Positions 52,505-61,912 of a stretch of DNA of 64,000 nucleotides are shown here, in pieces. The notes below the pieces were generated by a model. It saw only the letters and a list, made by a program, of their open reading frames with translations, had not been told where the DNA came from and did no database searches. Positions within the stretch are counted from its first letter, which is position 1. Every line of letters starts with the position of its first letter. A program made the translations under genes and the position numbers. Source of the stretch: Pseudomonadota bacterium (GTDB lineage: Bacteria > Desulfobacterota > Desulfovibrionia > Desulfovibrionales > Desulfovibrionaceae); NCBI GenBank assembly GCA_023419375.1, contig JAEZYD010000065.1, positions 1 to 64,000 of the forward strand, in the 5' to 3' direction.

Positions 52505-52705
52505 ATGACGCCCCCCGCAGTAATCTTAGCTGCGAAATGCCGCATCATTTTTAATAGTGGCTCCCCCATAGAAACCCTGGGTGCGGCGGCCCAACGGGTT
52601 TGCACCCGGCAAAACCTGCCGGATGCACCTTTCCGCAGGTAGTAGAGCAACAACCATGCCGCAGGCAGTCTTTACAGCCTTGGCCTCCTATGGCAGCGTT
52701 GACGC

Positions 52706-53755
52706 ATGCCTGCCCGCAAAGCCCCTGCCGCCCCCCTGCACGATCTGCCCGACACAGTAGAATTTACCCTGGCCGATGGCACGCGCCTGACGGCTTCAGT
52801 GCGCCTTTCAACCCGTGCACGCAGGGCAAAACTCTCGCTCACGCCTCGGGGCGACCTTGTGCTGACTATCCCGCTGACCATGGGGCCAGCGCAGCTCCAA
52901 TCAAGCCTGCCGCTCTTTTTGCCATGGCTGGAGCGCGCCCGCACAACCCTGCTGCGCAGAGTGCCCGCCCCCCAGTTACCTTCCAGCATCACCCTGCCGC
53001 TCACGGGCGAGACTTTTGCCGTCATGCCCAGCGGCGACATGGCATCTGGCCGCAAAGCCGCCACGGCGCAAACCGCCAGGGCCACTACGGTGCAGGTTGC
53101 CAACGGCGCACGGCGCTTGTTACTGGTGGAAAGCGCGGATCAGGTGCGCCTGTACGGCGCCGTGGATGACATATCTTTATGCGCGCAGGCCCTGCGCCAG
53201 TGGTGCCGCAAAAAAGCAGCCCGACTGCTGCCGCCATATCTGGAACAGCTTGCGACAACGGAAGGATTTGCCCTTGCGGGTGTGAGCGTGCGGGATCAGA
53301 GCGGGCGCTGGGGCAGTTGCTCCCGCCTGCGCCGGGGGCTCCCCCCTCAACCCGCCGCGCAGCGGTCAAAACTGCCGCAAGGGGCCTTTGGTCGCCCCAG
53401 ATCACTGGAACAGCTCACCACGCGCATTCGCAACTTTTTTTCCACCCCGCCCATGTCCGCCGCATATGACGCGGCCCAATCTTTTTCTCAAATCGGCTCA
53501 GCCCTCGCGCCTGCATGTCCGGAGGGACGCATCAGCCTCAACTGGCGCGCCCTGCTTCTGCCTGCCCCGCTGCTGGAACACTTGTGCTGGCATGAGTTGT
53601 GCCACTTGCGCCATATGGATCATTCCCCGGCCTACAGGGAGGAACTCGCCCTTTTTTCGCCCAACTGGCCCGCGCATGAAAAAGCGCTCAACGCCGCATG
53701 GCGGGGCTTGCCATGGTGGGCGCTGCCCGGCGAAGACGCCGCCTCCAACCGCTGA
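52706..53755 (+). CDS. YgjP-type metallopeptidase with internal insertion
   Basis: 349 residues; the family (DUF45, M48-like) is usually about 230-250. The zinc site HELCHLRHMDHSPAY is complete and the upstream RWGSCS motif is present. Between RWGSCS and ISLNWR, normally about 7-10 residues apart, there are about 75 extra residues rich in Pro, Arg, Ser and Ala. They split the active-site region. The insert stays in frame, so the gene is intact but atypical. No strong ribosome binding site is seen; the ATG at 52706 is the best in-frame start. Substrate unknown. Confidence 0.82.
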   Translation: MPARKAPAAPLHDLPDTVEFTLADGTRLTASVRLSTRARRAKLSLTPRGDLVLTIPLTMGPAQLQSSLPLFLPWLERARTTLLRRVPAPQLPSSITLPLTGETFAVMPSGDMASGRKAATAQTARATTVQVANGARRLLLVESADQVRLYGAVDDISLCAQALRQWCRKKAARLLPPYLEQLATTEGFALAGVSVRDQSGRWGSCSRLRRGLPPQPAAQRSKLPQGAFGRPRSLEQLTTRIRNFFSTPPMSAAYDAAQSFSQIGSALAPACPEGRISLNWRALLLPAPLLEHLCWHELCHLRHMDHSPAYREELALFSPNWPAHEKALNAAWRGLPWWALPGEDAASNR

Positions 53756-54113
53756 TTTTCACCAAGCCTCGCCCTTGCCCGCGCGCACGCGCAATCCTGC
53801 CTACAGACCGACCACCTTACCCAGCCTTCTGGCCAGATATTGCGCCCAGCCGCTACTGCGCAATTATTGCATTATATAAAAATATTCAAATATTGCTGCA
53901 AGATCACGCTCGAGCATTGTACAATTCCTTACTGAGAATGCACAATTTTCAATGAACCAGAGCTAAACACAAATGGACAAAGTTTATACTTTGGGAGATA
54001 AAAGACAAACAGATAGATAGGAATGCAGTCCGCACAACCCAGCTTCATCATGCGCAGGCATCCCTTGCTGCGCACACCCTCCACTTGCCGCTGTAATGCC
54101 AAGGAGCACGCCA
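53756..54113 (+). promoter_or_regulatory. AT-rich promoter region of the decarboxylase operon
   Basis: No gene. AT content rises sharply from 53860 to 54010, with possible -10 elements such as TACAAT (53919-53924). A conditional, acid-induced promoter would fit, but no defined operator was found. Confidence 0.4.
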
Positions 54114-56414
54114 ATGCCCATAGACAAGCATGAATGGCCTGTATTGATTGTTTCTGGTGAATTTGATGCGGCAACAGATGAAGGTTGCAGGCTGCGCGAG
54201 CTGAAAAAGCAGCTTGTGGAAAACAAGGGCTGCTCTGTTCTCATATCCCTGCGATATGAAGACGCAATAAATATTTTTGCATCCCGCGCAGACCTTGGAA
54301 CTGTCATAATAGACTGGGACATCCAGTGCGAAGATCCCGGCGAGCAGGCAACGGCAGCGGAGCTGCTTGAGGGCATCCGCCAGCGCAACAAAACCATCCC
54401 GGTCGTGCTGCTCACTGACCATTCCGAGCTGGAGAATCTGCCCACGGATGTTCTTTCCAGGGTGGACGACTGCATCTGGAAGATAACAGATACCGTGGAT
54501 TTTCTGGCCGGACGCATTGAAGTGCTGGTCAGCGATTACCTGCAAACGGTGTATCCGGCCTTTTTCGGCGGCATGGCCCGCTATGCCAATGAATACAAAT
54601 ACGCATGGCACACGCCCGGCCACATGGGCGGCGAGGGTTTTCTCAAAAGCCCCGCTGGCGTTGCCATGCACAAGTTTTTTGGCGAAAACGTCTTTCGCGC
54701 CGACCTTTCCATTTCTGTGCCCGAGCTTGGCTCCCTGCTTGACCACAACGGCCCGGTTGGCGATGCGGAAGAAAATTCCGCCAGAGTCTTTGGGGCCGAC
54801 ATAACTTTTTATGTGCTCAACGGCACCTCCAACGTCAACCAGATCATCTGGCGCAGTCAGGTGCTGCGTGACGACATAGCCTTTGTTGACCGCAACTGTC
54901 ACAAATCGCTCAACTACGCCATGGTCATTACCGAGGCCTACCCCGTGTATATGACGCCACGGCGCAACCGGCGCGGCATCATCGGGCCGTGCAGGCTTTC
55001 CGAATTTTCAGAAAAAAGCATCCACAAAAAAATCGCCGCCAACAAGCTGATTCCTGACGAGCTGAAAAGCAGCCGGGTCAAGATGTCCGCCCTCACCAAT
55101 TCCACCTATGACGGGCTGTGCTACAATGTAACCAACATCAAAAAGCAGCTCCGCAAGAGCGTGGACAACCTGCACTTTGACGAGGCGTGGTACGCCTACG
55201 CCCGTTTCAGCCCCATGTATGAGAACCACTATGGCATGACGGATGCCGACAATGTGGCCGATCATCCGCCCATTTTCTGCTCGCAGTCCACCCACAAGCT
55301 GCTGACGGCCTTTTCACAGGCCTCCATGCTGCACGTAAAGCACGGCACGCATGTGCGGATCAACCGCGATGAACTCAACGAATCCTACATGATGCACGGC
55401 TCCACATCGCCGCAATACAACATGATTGCCTCTCTCGATGTGGCCACCAAGATGATGGACGACGACGGCGAGGTGCTGCTGCACGACACCATTGCCGAGG
55501 CTGTTCGCATCCGCCGCAAGATCACCCTCATGGAGCGGGAAATGACCGCCAGGGGCGACTGGTTTTTCAGCATGTGGCAGCCCGGAAGGGTTCCTTACCA
55601 GAAGGGCATGCATGACTTTCTGGAAGTGCCCGCCGAATATCTGGCAGAAAACCAGCTTCCCTGGGTGCTGGACAGCGCCAACAACTGGCACGGCTTTGAC
55701 GATATTGAGCCGGATTACGTCATGCTTGACCCCATCAAGCTGACCTTCATCACGCCCGGCCTTGCGGAAGACGGCACAATGGCGGATACGGGCATTCCCG
55801 CTGCCATTGTCACCAACTACCTGATACGGCACCGCGTGGTGTGCGAAAAAACCGACTATTATTCCTTTTTGCTGCTCAACTCCATCGGCACCACCAAGGC
55901 CAAGGAAGGAGCGCTCATCTCGGGCCTGCTCAAATTCAAGCAGCTCTATGACGCCAATGCCCCGCTGAGCGTTGCCCTGCCCGATCTCTACGCCGCCTTT
56001 CCTGAAACATACAAGGGTGTTGGCCTCAGAGATCACAGCAACGCAATCCACCGCCACTTCCGCGAGCACAAGCTGCTGGACAAGATGCAGGCGGCCTTTC
56101 AGGGCATACCCGATCAGGTCATGCGGCCTGCGGAGGCCTACCATGAAGTGGTACGCCACAATGTGGAATATGTGGAACTGGCCGACCTGCGCGGGCGCGT
56201 CCCGGCTGTCATGATTGTGCCCTATCCGCCAGGCATTCCCGTCATGATGGGCGGCGAAATCATGAACGAGGTTGCGGAACCCATATTTGCCTACCTTGAG
56301 GCGCGACAGAACTTTGAAAATGCCTTTCCCGGTTATGAAAGCGACATCCACGGCGTAGAACGCATAGAGCGCGACGGCAAAAAATACTTCAGCGTCTTGT
56401 GCGTAAAAAAATAG
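54114..56414 (+). CDS. Orn/Lys/Arg decarboxylase (acid-inducible type)
   Basis: 766 residues, the length of the large inducible AdiA/CadA/SpeF type. An N-terminal receiver-like wing domain (about 1-130) precedes the PLP fold. The PLP lysine sits in CSQSTHKLLTAFSQ. HTPGHMGGEGF, HKSLNYAMVI, STYDGLCYN and HFDEAWYAYA are conserved family blocks. I prefer arginine, because the next gene resembles the AdiC antiporter, but the substrate cannot be fixed by eye. AAGGAG lies 7 bases before the start at 54114; an ATG at 54096 is less well placed. It consumes cytoplasmic protons during decarboxylation. Confidence 0.92.
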   Translation: MPIDKHEWPVLIVSGEFDAATDEGCRLRELKKQLVENKGCSVLISLRYEDAINIFASRADLGTVIIDWDIQCEDPGEQATAAELLEGIRQRNKTIPVVLLTDHSELENLPTDVLSRVDDCIWKITDTVDFLAGRIEVLVSDYLQTVYPAFFGGMARYANEYKYAWHTPGHMGGEGFLKSPAGVAMHKFFGENVFRADLSISVPELGSLLDHNGPVGDAEENSARVFGADITFYVLNGTSNVNQIIWRSQVLRDDIAFVDRNCHKSLNYAMVITEAYPVYMTPRRNRRGIIGPCRLSEFSEKSIHKKIAANKLIPDELKSSRVKMSALTNSTYDGLCYNVTNIKKQLRKSVDNLHFDEAWYAYARFSPMYENHYGMTDADNVADHPPIFCSQSTHKLLTAFSQASMLHVKHGTHVRINRDELNESYMMHGSTSPQYNMIASLDVATKMMDDDGEVLLHDTIAEAVRIRRKITLMEREMTARGDWFFSMWQPGRVPYQKGMHDFLEVPAEYLAENQLPWVLDSANNWHGFDDIEPDYVMLDPIKLTFITPGLAEDGTMADTGIPAAIVTNYLIRHRVVCEKTDYYSFLLLNSIGTTKAKEGALISGLLKFKQLYDANAPLSVALPDLYAAFPETYKGVGLRDHSNAIHRHFREHKLLDKMQAAFQGIPDQVMRPAEAYHEVVRHNVEYVELADLRGRVPAVMIVPYPPGIPVMMGGEIMNEVAEPIFAYLEARQNFENAFPGYESDIHGVERIERDGKKYFSVLCVKK

Positions 56415-56482
56415 CCACGCCCGCTGATTTTTGCCCCGAAACGCCGGGGAAGGTTTTTAACCGCAGCAAAAGGACGGCAGCC

Positions 56483-57805
56483 ATGACCACGCCCGGCACG
56501 AAAAAACTTGGCCTTTTCGCCTGCACCACTGTTGTGGCGGGCAATATGATGGGGTCTGGCATTGCTCTTTTGCCCGCGAACCTTGCGGGCATCGGCAGCA
56601 TATCTGTCCTTGGCTGGCTTGTGGCCATTCTGGGAGCCATGGGTCTGGCCTACGTATTTGCCCGGCTGGGCATGGAAGACCCGCAGGAGGGCGGCCCCCT
56701 TGCCTATGCCAACGAAATCGGGCCGGAGCTGGGCTATCAGACGGGCCTGCTCTATTACCACGCCAACTGGATAGGCAATCTGGCCGTAGCCATAACCGGC
56801 GTGGATTATCTTTCGGTATTCTTTCCCGCGCTGGAGCATCCCTTGTGGGCAGGCTTCGCATCGCTGGCCCTCATCTGGATATTCACAGGCGTGAACATTC
56901 TTGGCGCGGCCTGGATAGGCAGGCTTGTCTCCATTGGGGTCGTCCTGCTGCTGATTCCCGTATTCATCACGGGCACCGTGGGCTGGCTGTATTTTGACCC
57001 TGCTGTGTTTTCCGCCAACTGGCTTGCCGGGGGCAAACCTGCGGGCAGCTCCGTCATGAGCGCCGTTGTGCTCTGCATCTGGAGCTTCATAGGGATTGAA
57101 AGCGCCTCGGTGAACACGGCGGTGGTGGAAAACCCCAAGCGCAACATTCCGCTTTCCACCCTCATTGGCACGGCTCTGGCAGGGCTTGTGTACATACTTT
57201 CCTGCACGGCCATATCGGGCATGTTTCCCGCAAAGCAGATGGCGGAATCCGGCGCGCCCTTTTCGCTGGCCATGGGGCATATCTGCGCAGGGCTGCCCCT
57301 GGCCCATCTGGTGCCGGACATGGTTTCGGCAGTGACCGCCTTTGCCTGCCTGGCCTCGCTCGGCTCATGGATAATGCTTGTTTCCAACGCTGGCTGCCGC
57401 GCCGCGCAGGACGGCACCCTGCCGCCCATCTTTGGCAGAAAAAACGCCAAGGGTCAGCCCGTGGCGGGGCTGATTCTTTCAGCCTGCATGATGAGCGCCA
57501 TGCTGCTTTTGATGATGATTGTCAGCCGCTCCGGCGACACTCAGGATCTGTTCAACAGCATTACCAGCGTGGCCGTGCTGCTGACGCTCCCGGCCTATTA
57601 TTACTCTGCTCTGGCTCTGCTCAAGCGGTATGGCCTGCGCAACCGGGCCGCATGGCTCAAGGTGGCGGCATCGCTCGGCGCATGCATGTTCTGCCTCATC
57701 GCCTTTTCCGGCGCGGAAAAAAGCGCCCTGTCCGGCGCTGTCATTGTCATGCTGGGCGCGTTCATTTTCTATGTGGGTAAACCACGGCCTGCCCGTCAGG
57801 GATAG
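56483..57805 (+). CDS. APC-family amino acid/amine antiporter, AdiC-like
   Basis: 440 residues with about twelve membrane segments. VVAGNMMGSGIALLPANLA and LGYQTGLLYYHANWIGNLAV match the AdiC/CadB/PotE group, including the GSG helix break of the substrate site. It should exchange the external amino acid for the amine made by the decarboxylase, 68 bases upstream, completing a proton-consuming cycle. The start MTTPGTKKLG is chosen from AGGACGGCAGCC just upstream and from homology. A bidirectional terminator follows. Confidence 0.9.
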   Translation: MTTPGTKKLGLFACTTVVAGNMMGSGIALLPANLAGIGSISVLGWLVAILGAMGLAYVFARLGMEDPQEGGPLAYANEIGPELGYQTGLLYYHANWIGNLAVAITGVDYLSVFFPALEHPLWAGFASLALIWIFTGVNILGAAWIGRLVSIGVVLLLIPVFITGTVGWLYFDPAVFSANWLAGGKPAGSSVMSAVVLCIWSFIGIESASVNTAVVENPKRNIPLSTLIGTALAGLVYILSCTAISGMFPAKQMAESGAPFSLAMGHICAGLPLAHLVPDMVSAVTAFACLASLGSWIMLVSNAGCRAAQDGTLPPIFGRKNAKGQPVAGLILSACMMSAMLLLMMIVSRSGDTQDLFNSITSVAVLLTLPAYYYSALALLKRYGLRNRAAWLKVAASLGACMFCLIAFSGAEKSALSGAVIVMLGAFIFYVGKPRPARQG

Positions 57806-57810
57806 CGTAA

Positions 57811-57849
57811 AAAAATGGCCTTCTCCAGTTCTGGGGAAGGCCGTTTTTT
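57811..57849. terminator. Bidirectional terminator between antiporter and Trk genes
   Basis: GGCCTTCTCC (57817-57826) and GGGGAAGGCC (57833-57842) form a stem with one G-T pair, flanked by A-run on the left and T-run on the right. It serves both convergent operons. Confidence 0.85.
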
Positions 57850-57874
57850 GCTTCTAGCGGATATCTGGTCAGGA

Positions 57875-58534
57875 TCAGGGCTTGAGCTCGCGCATGGAAT
57901 CGGCCTTTCCGGCCACCACAAGCGAGTCGCCCTTGTGCAGAACTGTTGTGGCGGGCGGCACAAAAACAAAGGCGTTTTTCCCCGCCGGGCGAATGCCCAT
58001 GACCATAACATTGAACTGCTGTATCAGATTCAATTCAATGAGAGTTTTCCCATCCCACGCATCCACGCGCAGTTCCTGAATGGCAATGCCGCCGTACTTG
58101 GGGATAAGGTCGAGCATGCCGGGGTGGGTCAACTGGTGGGCCGCCATGACGGCAGCCTCGGTTTCCGGCACCATGGCGCGGGTAACGTGCAGGCGTTGCA
58201 GAATTTTTTTGTGTTCCTCGTTGGAGGCTTTGACCCATATCTTGGGGCCGTTCAGTTCCTGCACGTTGAGGGTGATGCTCAGCGACTGCTCCACGCTTTC
58301 CCCAACGCTGATCACAACCCAGTCCAGATCCTGCACGTGCAGCGACCGCAGTACGGCAATATTGGTGGCGTCGGCCTTGTATACGGTATCCAGCGCTTCT
58401 TCCGCCCTTTGCACCCTGGCCTCGGACATATCAATGCCAAGCACTGTATGCCCCAGCGACACAAGGGTGGACGCCATGCGCAGGCCAAACTTGCCAAGGC
58501 CGATAACGCCGATTTCCAGTTTCTTTTCTGCCAT
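57875..58534 (-). CDS. ktrA: Potassium uptake regulatory protein (TrkA/KtrA)
   Basis: 219 residues. EIGVIGLGKFGLRMASTL is the nucleotide-binding GxGxxG of the RCK N domain, and the C-terminal RCK-C part has GDSLVVAGKADSM. It gates the TrkH-type channel in response to NAD(H) or adenine nucleotides. I start at MAEKKLEIG, with AGAGAGG upstream; the frame extends 12 codons further. It follows the TrkH-like gene by 42 bases in the same operon. Confidence 0.92.
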   Translation of the reverse strand: MAEKKLEIGVIGLGKFGLRMASTLVSLGHTVLGIDMSEARVQRAEEALDTVYKADATNIAVLRSLHVQDLDWVVISVGESVEQSLSITLNVQELNGPKIWVKASNEEHKKILQRLHVTRAMVPETEAAVMAAHQLTHPGMLDLIPKYGGIAIQELRVDAWDGKTLIELNLIQQFNVMVMGIRPAGKNAFVFVPPATTVLHKGDSLVVAGKADSMRELKP

Positions 58535-58576
58535 AAATACCTCTCTGACCGTCAGGCCATGGCCCGGCAAGCCCGC

Positions 58577-59941
58577 CTACCCGATGGGAAGCTGGGCCTC
58601 TGCCACGCTGTAGGCCTTTTTTGACCGCAGGCTCTGCACGGCCATGAGCAGGCTCAAAATGCCCACCCGGCCCGCAAACATGTTGAAAATTATGATTCCC
58701 TTGCCCGCGGAACTCAAATCTTGCGTCAAATTCACGGAAAGCCCCACGGTACCGAGGGCCGAAACTTCCTCAAACAGCAGGCGCAAAAAGGACGCGGCCT
58801 GTGAGCCGGCTCCGGCAATAACATCGCCTTCCGTAATGGCAAGCAAAAAGACCGAAATCCCCACCAGCATGGAGTAGGCAAAAAACAGGGTCAACGCCCG
58901 GCTGACGTTCTCTGCCGACACGCCGCGCCCTTCCAGCACAATCTGGCTGTCGCCCCGAAACTGCGCGGCAATGTAGCCCGCAAGCACGCGAAAGGTCACA
59001 ACCTTGATGCCGCCTGCGCACGACCCTGGGCCACCGCCGATGAACATCAGGGCTATCAACACCAGTAGGGTGGCATCGCCCAGGACGGCGAGGTCAATGG
59101 AACTGAAGCCCGCGGTACGCGCCACCACCGAGTGAAAAAACATGGTGATGGCAAGGTCGGCGCATCCATCCACGGTTCTTGGCACGCTTCCCCGCCAGAA
59201 CTCAATGGCGAACATGCCCACCCAGCCAAGAACAATAATAAAAAGACTTGTTTTGACCACCAAGCGGCTGAAACGACTGAGGCGGCGCACAGGCGCGCCC
59301 ATGCGCCCTCCTGTGCAGATACCCAGAAATTCGCGCAACACGCCAAAACCTATGCCGCCCAGCACAACACTGACCGCAATAACGGCATTGACAACCACGT
59401 CATCCCGAAAAATTGCCAGATTGGTTGTGCTCAGGGCAAAACCAGCATTGCAGAAGGCCGAAACAGCATGAAACACTGCGCTGAATGGGTAAAAAAATAC
59501 AGGGTCGTGCAGCCAGAGCAGGAATGCGGCCACAGCCTCAATGCCAAAAACCAGCCCAAGCACCTGCCGCAAAAATGCGGCAAGGCTGAAATCACCCCAC
59601 AGCAAGGCCTGACTCACAGCCTCTCGGCTGTTGAAGGGCACGTTATTGCGCCACAACAGAAAAATAATGCTTGTGTAGGTCATGACCCCCAACCCACCGG
59701 TCTGGATGAGGCACAACAGCACCCCCTTGCCGAAAGGGCTGAGCACAGCGCTGATATCCAGCGGCGAAAGCCCGGTAACGCAGACAGCCGAGGTTGCAAG
59801 AAAACAGGCGTCTATGGGGCTGATGCTCTGGCCCGTGGCCCAACTCGCAGGCAGGCCGAGCAGTACTGACCCCGCAACGATAACCGCAAGGAATGACAAC
59901 ACCGGCCAGGTGAAGGGACTCAAAAAACGTTTTCTTGCCAT
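58577..59941 (-). CDS. ktrB: Potassium transporter membrane subunit (TrkH/KtrB)
   Basis: 454 residues from MARKRFLSPF, the first start before a hydrophobic region; the open frame begins 29 codons upstream without conservation. Repeated M1-P-M2 units typical of this family are visible, with selectivity segments such as TSAVCVTGLSP, SAFCNAGFALS, TAGFSSIDLA and EVSALGTVGLSV. It forms the K+-conducting pore with the TrkA-type subunit downstream. Divergent from the thiC riboswitch. Proximity to the acid-resistance genes may reflect shared pH or osmotic stress, but that is only inference. Confidence 0.9.
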   Translation of the reverse strand: MARKRFLSPFTWPVLSFLAVIVAGSVLLGLPASWATGQSISPIDACFLATSAVCVTGLSPLDISAVLSPFGKGVLLCLIQTGGLGVMTYTSIIFLLWRNNVPFNSREAVSQALLWGDFSLAAFLRQVLGLVFGIEAVAAFLLWLHDPVFFYPFSAVFHAVSAFCNAGFALSTTNLAIFRDDVVVNAVIAVSVVLGGIGFGVLREFLGICTGGRMGAPVRRLSRFSRLVVKTSLFIIVLGWVGMFAIEFWRGSVPRTVDGCADLAITMFFHSVVARTAGFSSIDLAVLGDATLLVLIALMFIGGGPGSCAGGIKVVTFRVLAGYIAAQFRGDSQIVLEGRGVSAENVSRALTLFFAYSMLVGISVFLLAITEGDVIAGAGSQAASFLRLLFEEVSALGTVGLSVNLTQDLSSAGKGIIIFNMFAGRVGILSLLMAVQSLRSKKAYSVAEAQLPIG

Positions 59942-60038
59942 AGCTCGTCTATGCCAGCCGGAACAGGTAAATGCAAGGCAAGGCATGGCAAGACGGGCTT
60001 TACAGCAGATGGCATACAGCGTAATCATCTAAACAGTG

Positions 60039-60171
60039 CTAGGGGAGCCGCGGATCGCAAGGTTTGGCGGCTGAGAGTGGGATAAACCCAGACCCTATGA
60101 ACCTGACGCAGTTCGCACTGCCGTAGGGAAGCCGCGGCCACGACGCTGTTCCGCTGCTTGTGGCTTTTTTT
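60039..60171 (+). promoter_or_regulatory. TPP riboswitch with terminator, upstream of thiC
   Basis: Thi-box features are in order: AGGGGAGCCGC (60041-60051), GCGGCTGAGAG (60067-60077), GACCCTATGAACCTGA (60091-60106) and GTAGGGAAG (60123-60131). P2 forms between GCCGC and GCGGC. Just downstream GCCAC (60137-60141) and GTGGC (60160-60164) form a stem followed by seven T's, the likely ligand-dependent terminator. High TPP would stop transcription before thiC. Confidence 0.92.
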
Positions 60172-60203
60172 GCGCCCTGCGTCGCAACCCGCGAGGCACA
60201 ACC

Positions 60204-61484
60204 ATGTCTGCATCTTTTCGTTCGCAGAATTCCGCTCTGAGCGGCCTGCTGGACAAACACCTCACCAATCTGGCCGAGGAAGAACAACTCGCCCCCGAAT
60301 CCATTGTTGAAGCCATCGAGGCGGGCACAATGGTGCTGCTGGGCAACCCCGCGCACCCCAACCTCAAGCCCATTCTTGTGGGCCAGCCCTCGCGCATCAA
60401 GGTGAACGCCAACATCGGCACTTCGCCCCTGTGCAACTGCCCCTCTACGGAAGAACGCAAAATCAAGGCCGCCCTTGATGCCGGAGCCGACACCGTGATG
60501 GATCTTTCCATCGCGGGCGATCTTGACGCCCTGCGCCTCGGCATGCTCAAGGCCTGCCCCCTGCCGCTCGGCACCGTGCCGCTCTATGCCGTGGGCCAGC
60601 AGATTCTGGATGCGGAGCTGGATATCGCCACCATGCAGCCCGATGCCCTGTTTGCCGAAATCGCCAAGCAGGCCGAGCAGGGTGTGGACTTTATCACCGT
60701 GCACTGCGGCCTCTCCAAGCGCGGCGCTGAAATGGCCGTCAAGGACAACCGCGTGCTGGGCATTGTTTCGCGCGGCGGCTCCATGCTCGCCCGCTGGATG
60801 CTTGAGAACAACCGCGAAAATCCGCTGCTGGAATACTACGACCGCCTGCTGGACATCTGCCGCCCCTACAACGTCACCCTTTCGCTGGGCGACGGCCTGC
60901 GCCCCGGCGCTGGCGTGGACGCGGGCGATGCCGCCCAGTGGGAAGAAGTCATCAACCTGGGCCAGCTCGCCAAATACGCGCTTGAACGCGGCGTGCAATG
61001 CATGATCGAAGGCCCCGGCCATGTGCCGCTCAATCAGGTGCGCACCCAGATTCAGGGCATCAAGCGCCTGACCAACAATGCCCCCTTGTACGTGCTCGGC
61101 CCCCTGTGCTGCGACAGCGCCCCCGGCTATGACCACATTGCCGGAGCCATCGGCGGCGCCATGGGCGTTGAGGCTGGCGTGGACTTTCTGTGCTACCTCA
61201 CCCCTGCCGAACACCTCACCCTGCCTGACGAGGCAGACGTGCGCGCTGGCGTCATGGCCTCGCGCGTGGCCGCCCATGTGGGCGAAGTGGCCCTTGGCCG
61301 CCCCGCCGCCGTTGCCCGCGAGGCTGCCATGAACGCCGCCCGCAAGGCTCTGGATTGGGAAGCCATGTCCAAGGCCGCTCTTGACCCGCAGATGCTCGAA
61401 AAGCGCCGCGAAGACCACAAAACGGAAGAAGTCTGCGCCATGTGCGGCAAGTTCTGCTCCGTCAAGATGCTGCGCGGGCATTAA
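60204..61484 (+). CDS. thiC: Phosphomethylpyrimidine synthase
   Basis: 426 residues of the ThiC radical SAM enzyme, converting aminoimidazole ribotide to HMP phosphate, the pyrimidine half of thiamine. IKVNANIGTSPLCNC, the EGPGHVPLNQ barrel block and the C-terminal CAMCGKFCSVK (CxxCxxxxC cluster motif) are all present. It is the shorter, anaerobe-type ThiC. GAGG lies 8 bases upstream. It is directly controlled by the TPP riboswitch and ends at a strong terminator 110 bases on; no other thiamine gene is next to it. Confidence 0.97.
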   Translation: MSASFRSQNSALSGLLDKHLTNLAEEEQLAPESIVEAIEAGTMVLLGNPAHPNLKPILVGQPSRIKVNANIGTSPLCNCPSTEERKIKAALDAGADTVMDLSIAGDLDALRLGMLKACPLPLGTVPLYAVGQQILDAELDIATMQPDALFAEIAKQAEQGVDFITVHCGLSKRGAEMAVKDNRVLGIVSRGGSMLARWMLENNRENPLLEYYDRLLDICRPYNVTLSLGDGLRPGAGVDAGDAAQWEEVINLGQLAKYALERGVQCMIEGPGHVPLNQVRTQIQGIKRLTNNAPLYVLGPLCCDSAPGYDHIAGAIGGAMGVEAGVDFLCYLTPAEHLTLPDEADVRAGVMASRVAAHVGEVALGRPAAVAREAAMNAARKALDWEAMSKAALDPQMLEKRREDHKTEEVCAMCGKFCSVKMLRGH

Positions 61485-61593
61485 GCAATTACGACCTGAA
61501 ATGCTCGCGTATGACGGGTAAAAGCCTGTCTGCCCGCACTTCTCGGCAAGGATTTTCAAAAAATCATTGCCGGGCAGGTTCCCTGATTTACTG

Positions 61594-61626
61594 AAGGAGG
61601 CTCCCTTGCGGGAGCCTCCTTTTTTT
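61594..61626 (+). terminator. Intrinsic terminator after thiC
   Basis: AGGAGGCTCCC (61595-61605), TTGC loop and GGGAGCCTCCT (61610-61620) followed by TTTTTT. The rest of 61485-61912 has no gene; the AT-rich 61780-61860 probably holds the promoter of the alcohol dehydrogenase. Confidence 0.92.
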
Positions 61627-61912
61627 GCCTCAATGTGCAGCACGTGGGGCATGCCATAAACCTTGGTGGCGGCTCCGCACACAACTGGAACGGCCTTCCC
61701 TCAAAGTTCTCAGCACACAGTGCAACGTCCGTTCTGCATGCCGCCGCCAGCTTCTCCCGCTTGTCAAATTTGCGTGAAAAAATGTTTGTGCGCTCAAAGA
61801 GCTTTACTATCTGCCTGAAAGTTTTTATAAACATCTCATGTGAAAAAAATAACAAATTTTCAATCAACCCGCCCTCGCGGCGGATACGTGCCATAGCACT
61901 CTGGAGGATCAT

